Of a stretch of 64,000 nt of DNA, positions 19,942 to 31,175 are shown one piece after another. Under the pieces are notes generated by a model. The model saw only the letters and a list, made by a program, of their open reading frames with translations. It made no database searches and had not been told where the DNA came from. The translations under genes and the position numbers were made by a program. The DNA lies in NCBI RefSeq assembly GCF_000271845.1, contig NZ_JH719395.1, forward strand, positions 3,590,253-3,654,252, written 5' to 3'. Position 1 is the first letter of the stretch; each line of letters begins with the position of its first letter. The DNA is from Rhizobium leguminosarum bv. trifolii WSM2297. GTDB lineage: Bacteria > Pseudomonadota > Alphaproteobacteria > Rhizobiales > Rhizobiaceae.

Positions 19942-19983
19942 GGGAGTACAAATCAGAGATGTTAACGGCGGCTGCGATACGAT

Positions 19984-20688
19984 ATGAGTTCGAACGACTT
20001 CATCACATTATTCTTCCTGGTGGCGGCTGTGCTGATTTTCTTTCAGCTCCGCTCCGTGCTCGGGCGCCGCACTGGAAACGAGAAGCCGCCGCGCGATCTC
20101 TATACGCCGCGGGATGCGGCACCTGCCGAAGCCGCCGATGCCGGCAAGGTCGTGACGCTGCCGCGCCGCGATGCGACGACGGAGGATGAGGATCGTTTCG
20201 CCGCCATCGATGCCGTCGCCGCCCCGGGAACGCCGCTCAACGAATCGCTGCGCGCGCTGAACAAGGCTGATCCCGCCTTCAGCCCGAAGGAATTTCTGAA
20301 TGGCGCCCGCCTGGCTTACGAAATGATCGTCATGGCCTATGCCGATGGCGACCGGAAATCGCTGAAGAACCTGCTGTCGCGTGAAGTCTATGACGGCTTC
20401 GATGCGGCGATCGGCGAGCGCGAAACTCGGGGTGAGAAGGTCAAGTCCACCTTCGTGGGCATCGACAAGGCCGAAATCACCCATGCGGAGACCAAGGGCA
20501 GTGAAGCGCAGATCACCGTCCGCATCATCAGCCAGCTGATATCGGCCACCTACGATAAAGCGGATGTGCTGATCGAAGGCGACGCCGAAAACGTCGCCGA
20601 GGTCAACGACCTCTGGACCTTCGCCCGCGACACCCGCTCGCGCGATCCGAACTGGAAACTCGTGGCGACCGAATCGGAACATGAGTGA
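19984..20688 (+). CDS. Tim44-domain protein (TimA-like)
   Basis: Membrane-anchored protein with a Tim44-like domain (234 residues), related to the mitochondrial import component. In alphaproteobacteria such proteins are thought to work at the inner membrane with export or assembly factors, but the role here is not established. An N-terminal transmembrane helix (residues about 5-23, FITLFFLVAAVLIFFQL) is followed by a linker and the Tim44 fold from about residue 90 (FSPKEFLNGARLAYEMIVMAYADGD). It lies opposite secB/fxsA and overlaps mltA by eight bases. Confidence 0.88.
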   Translation: MSSNDFITLFFLVAAVLIFFQLRSVLGRRTGNEKPPRDLYTPRDAAPAEAADAGKVVTLPRRDATTEDEDRFAAIDAVAAPGTPLNESLRALNKADPAFSPKEFLNGARLAYEMIVMAYADGDRKSLKNLLSREVYDGFDAAIGERETRGEKVKSTFVGIDKAEITHAETKGSEAQITVRIISQLISATYDKADVLIEGDAENVAEVNDLWTFARDTRSRDPNWKLVATESEHE

Positions 20689-21799
20689 CCACGCATCGGA
20701 CTTCGTCCTGCAGGCCATAAGCTTCGATACCCTGGAAGGCTGGAAGGATGACGATCCCTCCGGCCTTTTTGAAGTCATGCGACGCTGCCGGCGGCAGATC
20801 ACCGATGTCAAACCTTACCGCACCGGATCGCTTGGCCTGAGCGCCGAAGACTTGCTTCCGCTTCTGCTCGCCGCCGAAGATTTCACGCCGTCATCTCCGG
20901 CCTCGGCGCGCGCCTTTTTCGAGACCCACTGTCGGCCCTTCCTGATCCGCCGCAAGGATGGCAATTCCGGCTTCGTCACCGCCTTCTACGAACCCGATAT
21001 CGAGGTCTCGGAGCGGCCGGACGAGGTTTTCCGTTTCCCTTTCTACCGGCGCCCGGACGATCTGATCGATCTCGACGACGCCAATCGCCCCGCCGAGCTC
21101 GACAATTCCTATGCTTTCGGCCGTCGGCATGACGGCCGTATCGACGCCTATCCGGATCGCCGCGCCATCGATCAGGGTTATCTCGAAGGCCGCGGTCTCG
21201 AAATCGCCTGGGCAAAGTCGAAGGTCGATGTCTTCTTCGTGCATGTGCAGGGTGCGGCCCGCCTGCGTTGTCAAGACGGCCGTATCGGCCGCATCACCTA
21301 TGCGGCGAAGGCCGGCCATCCCTTCTCCGCGGTCGGCAAGCTGCTGATCGACCGAGGCGAGATTGATCGCGCAGACATCTCGATGCAGACGATCCGTGCC
21401 TGGCTGGCGCGCAATCCCGAGCGCGTCGACGAGGTGCTGTGGCATAACCGCTCTTACATTTTCTTCCGAGAAGCGCCGGTGGCCGATCCCGAGGCCGGTC
21501 CGATCGCCGCCGCCAAGGTGCCGCTTCTCGCCGGGCGTTCACTTGCGGTCGACCGGATGATCCATACCTTCGGCTTTCCCTTTTTCATCCGCGCCGAAAG
21601 CCTCACCCACCTCGATCAAGGCAGGCCCTTCCGCCGGCTGATGCTGGCGCTCGATACCGGCTCGGCGATCGTCGGACCGGTGCGCGGCGATATCTTCACC
21701 GGCTCGGGGGATCTATCGGGTGAAATGGCCGGTACCGTCCGCAACGACGCCGATTTCGCCATTCTCATTCCCAATGCCGCCGCCGGACGATTCGATTGA
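20681..21799 (+). CDS. mltA: MltA-family lytic murein transglycosylase
   Basis: Cleaves peptidoglycan glycan strands to leave 1,6-anhydromuramic ends (372 residues). The MltA beta-barrel region with GFVTAFYEPDIEVS and the C-terminal 3D domain (LMLALDTGSAIVGPVRGDIFTGSG, containing the catalytic-aspartate D-T-G style motifs) are present. Oddly, no signal peptide or lipobox is visible: the protein begins MSDHASDFVLQAISF. An earlier start would lie inside the Tim44 gene. It overlaps both neighbours, suggesting an operon. Confidence 0.9.
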   Translation: MSDHASDFVLQAISFDTLEGWKDDDPSGLFEVMRRCRRQITDVKPYRTGSLGLSAEDLLPLLLAAEDFTPSSPASARAFFETHCRPFLIRRKDGNSGFVTAFYEPDIEVSERPDEVFRFPFYRRPDDLIDLDDANRPAELDNSYAFGRRHDGRIDAYPDRRAIDQGYLEGRGLEIAWAKSKVDVFFVHVQGAARLRCQDGRIGRITYAAKAGHPFSAVGKLLIDRGEIDRADISMQTIRAWLARNPERVDEVLWHNRSYIFFREAPVADPEAGPIAAAKVPLLAGRSLAVDRMIHTFGFPFFIRAESLTHLDQGRPFRRLMLALDTGSAIVGPVRGDIFTGSGDLSGEMAGTVRNDADFAILIPNAAAGRFD

Positions 21800-22368
21800 T
21801 GGCCAGGGATCGCAAACTCAGCGCCGATGAGAGGATCCTCTGGGGCAAGGTTGCCCGCAGCACGCGGCCGATGCCGGGCAAGGCGGGTGAACTGACCGAA
21901 CTCGACGCTTTTCTCGCCGAAACCGAAGCGGCGGCGGAACAGGAGAAAGCGGAAAAGCAGGCACCGACATCGGCGATTCCCTTCCAGCCAGCAGCACCCG
22001 CGACGGCGAAACCATCGGCCGGGGTGCATCATCCGCTGGAAAAGCCGGTCAAGCGCAAGATCGCCAAGGGCCGGCTGGCGCTCGAAGCGCGGATCGACCT
22101 GCACGGGCTGGTACAGAGCGAGGCTCATGCCATCCTTCTCGATTTCCTGATCCGCGCCCACGATCGCGGTATGAGGCATGTCTTGGTCATAACCGGCAAG
22201 GGCAGCTCGATGGGCAGCGACGGCGCGCTGAAGCGGGCCGTGCCGCTGTGGTTCTCGAAGCCGGAATTCCGCTACCTGATCTCTTCCTATGAGTCGGCCG
22301 CACAGCAGCATGGCGGTGAGGGCGCTCTCTATATCCGCCTGTCGCGGCGGCATGGGGAAAGGCCATGA
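21799..22368 (+). CDS. Smr-domain protein
   Basis: A 189-residue protein with a C-terminal small MutS-related (Smr) domain, a fold with DNA or RNA nicking activity in other proteins; the substrate is unknown here. The domain, about residues 95-185, has the LDLHG-type motif (ARIDLHGLVQSEA) and the loop HVLVITGKGSSMG. The N-terminal 90 residues are charged, alanine-rich and probably disordered. ATG 21799 shares one base with the mltA stop; its own stop overlaps the next gene by four bases. Confidence 0.88.
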   Translation: MARDRKLSADERILWGKVARSTRPMPGKAGELTELDAFLAETEAAAEQEKAEKQAPTSAIPFQPAAPATAKPSAGVHHPLEKPVKRKIAKGRLALEARIDLHGLVQSEAHAILLDFLIRAHDRGMRHVLVITGKGSSMGSDGALKRAVPLWFSKPEFRYLISSYESAAQQHGGEGALYIRLSRRHGERP

Positions 22369-22742
22369 CTCCCTTCGGAGAGGCGGTTCGCCGGCTGAGA
22401 GCGCGCAAAGGTGTCTCGCAGAAGGAGATGGCACAAGCGCTGAATGTCTCGCCCGCCTATCTCTCGGCGCTGGAACATGGCAAGCGTGGATTGCCGACAT
22501 TCGATCTGCTGCAGCGCATCGCCGGCTATTTCAACATCATCTGGGATGAGGCGGAGGAACTGTTCCTGCTCGCCCGCTCCTCCGACCCGCGCGTGGTCAT
22601 CGACACGTCAGGCCTGCCTCCGGAATATACCGAATTTGCCAACCGACTGGCGCGGCGGATTCGCAATCTTGACAGTGCCGAGATAGGCCGGCTATCGGCT
22701 CTTCTCGAAAATCACGGCAAAGGCGACGGAAAAGCGTCATAA
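22365..22742 (+). CDS. XRE-family helix-turn-helix regulator
   Basis: Small DNA-binding regulator (125 residues). The helix-turn-helix is at about residues 6-60, with recognition region VSQKEMAQALNVSPAYLSALEHGKRGLP. The C-terminal half (DTSGLPPEYTEFANRLARRIRNL) is a short region often seen in this rhizobial group. It overlaps the Smr gene by four bases (ATGA), so it belongs to the Tim44-mltA-smr operon. The target genes are unknown; gyrB lies 135 bases downstream. Confidence 0.88.
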   Translation: MTPFGEAVRRLRARKGVSQKEMAQALNVSPAYLSALEHGKRGLPTFDLLQRIAGYFNIIWDEAEELFLLARSSDPRVVIDTSGLPPEYTEFANRLARRIRNLDSAEIGRLSALLENHGKGDGKAS

Positions 22743-25313
<2,571 letters not shown>

Positions 25314-25330
25314 TGGATATCAGACATGAA

Positions 25331-25364
25331 AAAGCCCCGCCGTCCCAAGGGATGGCGGGGCTTT
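25331..25364. terminator. Bidirectional terminator between gyrB and nitroreductase
   Basis: An 11-base stem AAAGCCCCGCC / GGCGGGGCTTT with A's before and T's after, so it can stop transcription from both converging genes. Confidence 0.88.
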
Positions 25365-25380
25365 CGTTTGTTCTCACCGC

Positions 25381-25980
25381 TCAGTTGGCAACGAAACGGC
25401 CGTTGAAGGCGACCTCGGAGAGCGGTTTGCGCTGGCTGGGGAATTCGCGCGCTTGATAGCGCTCGGAAAGCACGCTCTTGTCGGCGATACGGCCGACGGC
25501 GATGCCGGCTTCGACCCGGTACCCCTCGGGAATGGCGAAGGTCTGGCTGATCTCGTCATGTTTGATGCCGCCCATGCCATGGGCATAGAAACCGGAGAGG
25601 CGGGCCTGGAGCGCCAGATACCCCCAGGCGGCACCGGCATCGAAGGAATGGGTGTAGCTCGGCTTTTCCTCACCTGAACCGGCAATCCCGGTGAAGCCGC
25701 GCGAGACGACGAAGACCAGCGCCGACGCATTCGCCGCCCATTCCTGGTTGGCCGCGACCAGCAATGCGACGAATTTCTGCCAATGCTCCGACCCGTTCAG
25801 GGCATAGATGAAGCGCCAGGGCTGTTGATTGGACGAGGATGGCGCCCAATGGGCGGCGTCGAGCAGGCTGAGCAGCTGCGCTTCCTCGATGATTTCGCCG
25901 GTGAAGGCGCGCGGTGACCAGCGGTCGAGAAACATCGGATCGATCGGATATTGGGATTCGCGGTTATTGCTCTGTGTCAT
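25381..25980 (-). CDS. Nitroreductase family protein
   Basis: FMN-dependent oxidoreductase of the nitroreductase superfamily (199 residues); the natural substrate cannot be told. The FMN-binding N-terminus RWSPRAFTGE and HWAPSSSNQQPWRF is typical, as are the central AAWGYLALQARLSGFYAHGMGG and the C-terminal IAVGRIADKS. ATG 25980 fits the family better than upstream in-frame starts. It follows the DUF2218 gene on the same strand by 43 bases and may be co-transcribed with it. Confidence 0.88.
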   Translation of the reverse strand: MTQSNNRESQYPIDPMFLDRWSPRAFTGEIIEEAQLLSLLDAAHWAPSSSNQQPWRFIYALNGSEHWQKFVALLVAANQEWAANASALVFVVSRGFTGIAGSGEEKPSYTHSFDAGAAWGYLALQARLSGFYAHGMGGIKHDEISQTFAIPEGYRVEAGIAVGRIADKSVLSERYQAREFPSQRKPLSEVAFNGRFVAN

Positions 25981-26023
25981 GCTTGTTCCCGGGGTTGGGG
26001 CAGAAATTCGGATCGGGGTTGGA

Positions 26024-26308
26024 TCAGTCCGTCCGGACGATGTCGAGTTCCTCACGGAAGGCAAAACGCTTCAGATGATCGTCGATGACGCCCTGCATCC
26101 TTGTCTGTTGCGCCGGATCGGCGACGGAAAGCATCATGGTCAGCGCCGCATCGTCGGCGGCAAACGTCACCTCGGCCGACTCGCTGAACGGCACCCGACC
26201 CTTGTGCGAGTCGAAATCGACGCTGAATTTATGGCTCCAGTGTTTGCAGAGCTGCTGCAGATAGCGGCTTGCATGTTCGGTGGGCACGACGGCTTTGGAG
26301 AGGTGCAT
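26024..26308 (-). CDS. DUF2218 domain protein
   Basis: Small protein of unknown function (94 residues) that matches the DUF2218 family, whose members are often found near iron-siderophore or redox genes. The pattern ASRYLQQLCKHWSHKF, followed by a central beta region and AVDDHLKRFAFRE-like C-terminus, is characteristic. ATG 26308 has GGAG six bases upstream; an ATG at 26320 lies too near that ribosome site. No catalytic motif is evident. Confidence 0.78.
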   Translation of the reverse strand: MHLSKAVVPTEHASRYLQQLCKHWSHKFSVDFDSHKGRVPFSESAEVTFAADDAALTMMLSVADPAQQTRMQGVIDDHLKRFAFREELDIVRTD

Positions 26309-26579
26309 TTCAAACTCCATCTCATCTCGGACTGGAGCCGAGTCATATTTCCTGCTTCGCAGCCTTGGCAAGTGCAACGCCGTCGCAGTTGGGTAGACGG
26401 ACTGTCTTCAGAAAAACGGCCTCACTCGGCGTCGATGATGCGGCAATTCATGCGGTTTGCGCCGAAATTGATCCGAATTCAGGAAAAGCCGTACCGCTTG
26501 GCGGCAAAGCCGTAATGACACCGGTGAATAATTCGTTCATAGGTGGCTGCAAATCCGTTTTCGATGAGGAGGAAATTCC

Positions 26580-27422
26580 ATGAAGCTGATGCGTGTTGGC
26601 GAAGCAGGCAGTGAAAAACCCGCACTTCTCGATGCCGATGGCAAGATCCGCGATCTCTCCGGGCATGTCGCCGATATCGGCGGCGAGGTGATCACCCCGG
26701 CCGGCCTTGCAAGAATAGCGGCGATCGATCCGAAGAGCCTTCCGGAACTTGCCCCCACCCGCATCGGCGCCTGCATCGCCGGCACCGGCAAATTCATCTG
26801 CATCGGCTTGAATTATTCGGATCATGCCGCCGAAACCGGCGCCACCGTTCCGCCGGAGCCGATCATCTTCATGAAAGCAACATCGGCAATCGTCGGGCCG
26901 AACGACAATGTCGTCATTCCCCGCGGTTCGGAAAAGACCGATTGGGAAGTCGAACTCGGCGTCGTCATCGGCAAGACGGCCAAATATGTCACGCAAGCCG
27001 AAGCGCTGGACCATGTCGCCGGTTATTGCGTCTCCAACGACGTTTCCGAGCGCGCTTTCCAGACCGAACGGTCCGGGCAATGGACGAAGGGCAAATCCTG
27101 CGACACCTTCGGCCCGATCGGCCCCTGGCTGGTGACCAAGGACGAAATTCCCGAACCGCAGAACCTCGGCATGTGGCTGACGGTCAACGGCCAGAAGATG
27201 CAGAACGGCTCATCGAAGACCATGGTCTACGGGGTTGCTTTCCTCGTATCCTACCTCAGCCAGTTCATGTCGCTGCATCCCGGCGATGTGATCTCGACCG
27301 GCACGCCTCCGGGCGTCGGCATGGGCCTCAAGCCGCCGCGTTATCTCAAGGCCGGCGACGTGGTCGAACTCGGCATTGAGGGCCTCGGCACCCAGAAGCA
27401 GACCTTCGTAGCGGATCGTTAA
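26580..27422 (+). CDS. Fumarylacetoacetate hydrolase family protein
   Basis: Metal-dependent hydrolase or lyase of the FAH superfamily (280 residues). The FAH domain (about 70-278) has IGLNYSDHAAETG, the metal-ligand region WEVELGVVIGK, CVSNDVSERAFQ and the closing STGTPPGVGMGLKPPRYLK, all typical. The strongest likeness is to sugar-acid enzymes such as 2,4-diketo-3-deoxy-L-fuconate hydrolase or to so-called ureidoglycolate lyases, but the substrate is not settled. It has a very strong ribosome site (GAGGAGGAAATTCC). It is monocistronic and ends in a clear terminator. Confidence 0.88.
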   Translation: MKLMRVGEAGSEKPALLDADGKIRDLSGHVADIGGEVITPAGLARIAAIDPKSLPELAPTRIGACIAGTGKFICIGLNYSDHAAETGATVPPEPIIFMKATSAIVGPNDNVVIPRGSEKTDWEVELGVVIGKTAKYVTQAEALDHVAGYCVSNDVSERAFQTERSGQWTKGKSCDTFGPIGPWLVTKDEIPEPQNLGMWLTVNGQKMQNGSSKTMVYGVAFLVSYLSQFMSLHPGDVISTGTPPGVGMGLKPPRYLKAGDVVELGIEGLGTQKQTFVADR

Positions 27423-27464
27423 CGACGATTCCTGCTGAGAACCTTAGTTTTCACGCCGATAATG

Positions 27465-27490
27465 ATGCCGGAGAGTCACTTCTCCGGCAT
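27465..27490 (+). terminator. Terminator downstream of the FAH-family gene
   Basis: Ten-base stem ATGCCGGAGA / TCTCCGGCAT with a six-base loop, followed by TTCTTG. Confidence 0.8.
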
Positions 27491-27515
27491 TTCTTGTGCG
27501 GGTCTGGGTCGTCCA

Positions 27516-27530
27516 TGTTGCTGCGCAACA
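27516..27530. promoter_or_regulatory. TGTTGC-GCAACA palindrome upstream of phaZ
   Basis: TGTTGCTGCGCAACA is a near-perfect inverted repeat about 95 bases before phaZ. It resembles the TGC/GCA-type sites bound by the polyhydroxybutyrate-responsive repressor PhaR (AniA). This assignment is by inference from the pattern and the adjacent gene. Confidence 0.45.
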
Positions 27531-27623
27531 AAAAACTGTTAGTCTGCGTGACGTGCCCGCGTAACGGAAAGAGTCGATGCCTCTCAATCGGCGTCATCTT
27601 TTCGATAGAGAAAGGTGGCGCTT

Positions 27624-28901
27624 TTGTTTTATCAGCTTTATGAATTGAACCATGCCGCCATGGCGCCGTTTCGCGCCGCGGCAGACATCATGCGATTTGC
27701 CTATGCCAATCCGCTGAACCCGTTTTCCCACACGCCGTTCGGCCGGACGATTGCGGCAAGCCTCGAAATGTTCGAACGCACGACGCGCCGCTATGGCAAG
27801 CCGGAATTCGGATTGAATCAGACGACGATCGGTGAGCAGACGGTTTTTGTTCGCGAAGAGATCGTCTGGTCCCACCCCTTCTGCAATCTCCTGCATTTCG
27901 CCCGCAGTGGTCCAGGTGCCCGCGGCAACGACCCGCGCATCCTGATTGTCGCGCCGATGTCCGGCCATTATGCGACGCTGCTGCGCGGGACGGTCGAGGC
28001 GCTGCTGCCGAGTGCCGATGTCTACATCACCGACTGGATCGACGCCCGCATGGTCCCGATGACGGAAGGCAGCTTCGATTTCGACGACTACGTCGACTAC
28101 GTCATCGAGATGCTGCATTTCCTCGGTCAGGACACGCATGTGATCGCTGTCTGTCAGCCGTCCGTTCCGGTGCTGGCGGCCGCTGCCGTGATGGAAGAAG
28201 CCAATGATCCGCTGTCGCCGTCGTCGATGACGCTGATGGGCGGCCCGATCGACACGCGCATCAACCCGACGGCGGTCAACCAGCTTGCCCAGGAGCGGTC
28301 GCTGCAGTGGTTCTCCGACAATGTCATCATGAACGTGCCCTGGCCGCAGCCGGGCTTCATGCGTCCGGTCTATCCCGGCTTCCTGCAGCTTTCGGGTTTC
28401 ATGTCGATGAATCTCGACCGGCATCTGGTCGCCCACAAGGAATTCTTCATGCACCTGGTGAAGAACGACGGCGAGCCGGAAAAACATCGCGATTTCTACG
28501 ACGAATATCTCGCCGTCATGGATCTGACCGCCGAATTCTACCTGCAGACGGTCGAGCAGGTGTTCATCAAGCATTCCCTGCCGAAGGGCGAGTTGATGCA
28601 TCGCGGCAAACGCGTCGATCCCGCGGCCATCCGCAAGGTGGCGCTTCTGACCGTCGAAGGTGAGAACGACGACATCTCAGGCGTCGGCCAGACCGAGGCG
28701 GCGCAGACCATCTGCGTCAACATTCCCGAAAATATGCGCATGCATTATCTTCAGCCGGATGTCGGCCACTATGGTGTTTTCAACGGCTCGCGGTTCCGCC
28801 GCGAGATCGCGCCGCGCATCATCAATTTCGTCCGCGAGCATTCCCGTTCCGCCGTCAAGCCGCCGGTGCCGCGCGTCATCAAGGGCGGTCGCAGCGCCTG
28901 A
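27624..28901 (+). CDS. phaZ: Intracellular polyhydroxybutyrate depolymerase
   Basis: Degrades stored poly-3-hydroxybutyrate granules in the cytoplasm (425 residues). An alpha/beta-hydrolase core has VAPMSGHYATLLRGTVEALL and a cysteine nucleophile at residue 177 in AVCQPSVPVLAAAA, in place of the serine of extracellular enzymes. The C-terminal histidine probably lies in PDVGHYGVF. I used TTG 27624 (MFYQLYELNHAA), five bases after AGGTGG; a GTG at 27615 would add three residues but sits on the ribosome site. Confidence 0.92.
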   Translation: MFYQLYELNHAAMAPFRAAADIMRFAYANPLNPFSHTPFGRTIAASLEMFERTTRRYGKPEFGLNQTTIGEQTVFVREEIVWSHPFCNLLHFARSGPGARGNDPRILIVAPMSGHYATLLRGTVEALLPSADVYITDWIDARMVPMTEGSFDFDDYVDYVIEMLHFLGQDTHVIAVCQPSVPVLAAAAVMEEANDPLSPSSMTLMGGPIDTRINPTAVNQLAQERSLQWFSDNVIMNVPWPQPGFMRPVYPGFLQLSGFMSMNLDRHLVAHKEFFMHLVKNDGEPEKHRDFYDEYLAVMDLTAEFYLQTVEQVFIKHSLPKGELMHRGKRVDPAAIRKVALLTVEGENDDISGVGQTEAAQTICVNIPENMRMHYLQPDVGHYGVFNGSRFRREIAPRIINFVREHSRSAVKPPVPRVIKGGRSA

Positions 28902-29046
28902 TTTAGGCGCAGCTGAATTAGCAAAACGGATTCAAGGCCTTGTCCGATTTTATGGGCAATCGTCTTGAAGGCCGTTGTTGCGGTAACCACATCGATTTCA
29001 GCGTTCGGTATCCTGCCGGGCGCGGAAAGCGAGGGATACCCGCACG

Positions 29047-29481
29047 ATGAACCAGTCAGCATTGCTTCGACCGGATTGGACTCCGGCTACCATTGCCCTG
29101 ATGATTCTCGGCTTCATGGTTTTCTGGCCTCTGGGTCTTGCCATGCTTGCCTACATCATCTTCGGCGACCGTCTGCGCGGCTTCAAGCGTGACGTCAACC
29201 AGGCGACCGATGGCTTCTTTGCCTCCTGCCGCCGTTCGAACGGCCGGCACCGCCCGCACTTCTCGACCGGCAATGTCGCCTTCGACGACTGGCGCAAGGC
29301 CGAGATCGACCGGATCGAGGAAGAGCGCCGCAAGCTCGATGAAATGCGCGAGGAATTCGACGCCTACATGCGCGAACTTCGCCGCGCCAAGGACCAGGAA
29401 GAGTTCGATCGCTTCATGCGTGACCGCAGGAACGCCAAGCGTGACGACAACGGCCCGGTCGCTGAATACCAGACGCCGTGA
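29047..29481 (+). CDS. DUF2852 domain membrane protein
   Basis: A 144-residue protein of unknown function matching the DUF2852 family found mainly in Rhizobiales. One hydrophobic helix (about residues 14-40, TIALMILGFMVFWPLGLAMLAYIIFG) is followed by a basic stretch and a long charged helix rich in E, R and K from about residue 75 to 135, predicted coiled coil. This suggests a membrane-anchored cytoplasmic coiled coil. It stands alone and is closed by a strong terminator. Confidence 0.8.
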   Translation: MNQSALLRPDWTPATIALMILGFMVFWPLGLAMLAYIIFGDRLRGFKRDVNQATDGFFASCRRSNGRHRPHFSTGNVAFDDWRKAEIDRIEEERRKLDEMREEFDAYMRELRRAKDQEEFDRFMRDRRNAKRDDNGPVAEYQTP

Positions 29482-29501
29482 AGGCCTGAACGCTGAAAGT
29501 G

Positions 29502-29527
29502 ACCGGCATCTTCCGATGCCGGTTTTT
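29502..29527 (+). terminator. Terminator downstream of the DUF2852 gene
   Basis: Nine-base stem ACCGGCATC / GATGCCGGT with a TTCC loop and a run of five T's. Confidence 0.9.
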
Positions 29528-29566
29528 CTATGTCCGCTCCCCCGGCGAATCGGGTAGAAAACAACC

Positions 29567-30325
29567 ATGTTCTCGCTTCTGAAAACAAGGCCGAAAGCCC
29601 GAAAACCGGCGCCGCCCGAAACGCGGACGCTCGATGTAGCCGGCCGGCTGATGCCGCTGACCATCAAGCAGCACGACCGGGCGACGCGCATCACCTTGCG
29701 CATAGAGCCGGGCGGCCGGGCCTTGAAGATGACCGTGCCGAAAGGTCTTGCGGCGCGCGAGGTCAATGCCTTTCTCGACCGGCACCAGGGTTGGCTGCTG
29801 ACCAAACTTGCCAAGTTTTCGACTGATGCCGGCCTGCGCGACGGCGGCGAAATTCCCTTTCGCGGCGTTTCCCATCGGATCCAGCATACCGGCAGCTTGC
29901 GCGGCCTGACAGAAGCGGTTTCCGTCGATGGCAGACCGGTGCTGCTGGTCAGCGGAATGGAGGAACATGTCGGGCGGCGCATCGCGGCCTTTCTCAAGAA
30001 AGAGGCGCGCGCCGACCTCGTAAAACTGGCGACGCTGCATGCCGGCACGATCCGGGCGCCGATCCGCTCGATCTCGATGAAGGATACCCGCAGCCGCTGG
30101 GGCTCGTGTTCGTCGGAAGGAAATCTGAGCTTTTCCTGGCGTATCGTCATGGCGCCGCCGTCGGTGATCGATTATCTCGCCGCCCACGAAGTTGCCCATC
30201 TCAAGGAAATGAACCACGGCCCGCACTTCTGGACGCTTTGCCGCAAGCTTTGCCCCGGTATGGAAGAGGCAAAGACTTGGCTGAAGCGGCATGGCAGCCA
30301 GTTGCACGCCATTGATTTCGACTAA
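29567..30325 (+). CDS. YgjP-like zinc metallopeptidase (DUF45, M48-type)
   Basis: Predicted soluble zinc peptidase (252 residues) of the YgjP/DUF45 family; physiological substrates are unknown. The zinc motif HEVAHLKEMNHGPHFW (HExxH and downstream H) is near residue 210, and RSRWGSCSSEGNLSFSWRI upstream is the family signature. The N-terminal domain binds through basic residues. No signal peptide is present. It starts at ATG 29567 and is followed by repeat copy C. Confidence 0.9.
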   Translation: MFSLLKTRPKARKPAPPETRTLDVAGRLMPLTIKQHDRATRITLRIEPGGRALKMTVPKGLAAREVNAFLDRHQGWLLTKLAKFSTDAGLRDGGEIPFRGVSHRIQHTGSLRGLTEAVSVDGRPVLLVSGMEEHVGRRIAAFLKKEARADLVKLATLHAGTIRAPIRSISMKDTRSRWGSCSSEGNLSFSWRIVMAPPSVIDYLAAHEVAHLKEMNHGPHFWTLCRKLCPGMEEAKTWLKRHGSQLHAIDFD

Positions 30326-30336
30326 TTCAAGTCACC

Positions 30337-30420
30337 CGGAAATGTGCGGCGGTTCCTGGAGAACGACATGCATAAAAACAAGGCGCTAAAGCCCGTCGCA
30401 TGAATCCAGTTTGATGCGAC
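30337..30420. repeat. Palindromic intergenic repeat, copy C
   Basis: Located between the YgjP-like gene and trpF. It contains GTGCGGCGGTTCCTGGAGAACGACATGCATAAAAACAAGGCGC-like sequence resembling copy D, then a hairpin GTCGCAT (30395) / ATGCGAC (ends 30420). It appears degenerate in its left arm. Confidence 0.6.
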
Positions 30421-30504
30421 GCGCTTGAGCCGAAAGCCGCGCTAAATACAGCTTTCCATGCAAATTGGCTCGACTCTTGCCGCATTTCGTGTCACTTCGC
30501 TGCC

Positions 30505-31173
30505 ATGAAACCGGATATCAAGATCTGTGGCTTGAAGACGCCTGAAGCTGTCGATCGCGCGCTGAAACGCGGCGCGACCCACATCGGTTTTATCTTTTTC
30601 GAAAAGAGCCCGCGCTATATCGAACCGGACCTGGCGGCAAAACTTGCCGAGCCGGCGCGCGGCAAGGCGAAGATCGTCGCCGTTGTCGTCGATCCCAGCA
30701 ATGACGAACTGGACGAGATCGTCTCGCTGCTGAAGCCGGATATTCTGCAGCTGCACGGCAATGAGAGCCCCGAACATGTGCTGACCATAAAGGCGCTCTA
30801 TGGTCTGCCGGTCATGAAGGTATTTTCGGTGCGCACGGCCGATGATCTGAAGCGTGTCGAGGCCTATATCGGCATCGCCGATCGTTTCCTCTTCGATGCA
30901 AAAGCGCCGAAGGGGTCCGAATTGCCGGGTGGTAACGGCATTTCCTTCGACTGGAGCCTTCTCGCCTGGCTCGATGGCAGCATCGACTACATGCTGTCCG
31001 GCGGGCTGAACAAGAACAATGTCGCGGATGCGCTGGCCAATACCAAGGCACGTGGTATCGACGTCTCTTCGGGCGTCGAAACTGCGCCTGGCGTCAAGAG
31101 CGTCGCAATGATCGATGAATTTTTCGATGCGGTTGAAGAGGCGGATGCGCCTGTCATGGCCTCAGGGAGTTGA
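30505..31173 (+). CDS. trpF: Phosphoribosylanthranilate isomerase
   Basis: Tryptophan synthesis enzyme that performs the Amadori rearrangement to CdRP (222 residues, TIM barrel). The N-terminal [15 protein letters not shown] carries the catalytic cysteine, with [10 protein letters not shown] and the C-terminal phosphate-binding [16 protein letters not shown]. It begins the conserved trpF-trpB-trpA cluster, and its end nearly touches trpB. Confidence 0.97.
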   Translation: MKPDIKICGLKTPEAVDRALKRGATHIGFIFFEKSPRYIEPDLAAKLAEPARGKAKIVAVVVDPSNDELDEIVSLLKPDILQLHGNESPEHVLTIKALYGLPVMKVFSVRTADDLKRVEAYIGIADRFLFDAKAPKGSELPGGNGISFDWSLLAWLDGSIDYMLSGGLNKNNVADALANTKARGIDVSSGVETAPGVKSVAMIDEFFDAVEEADAPVMASGS

Positions 31174-31175
31174 GA

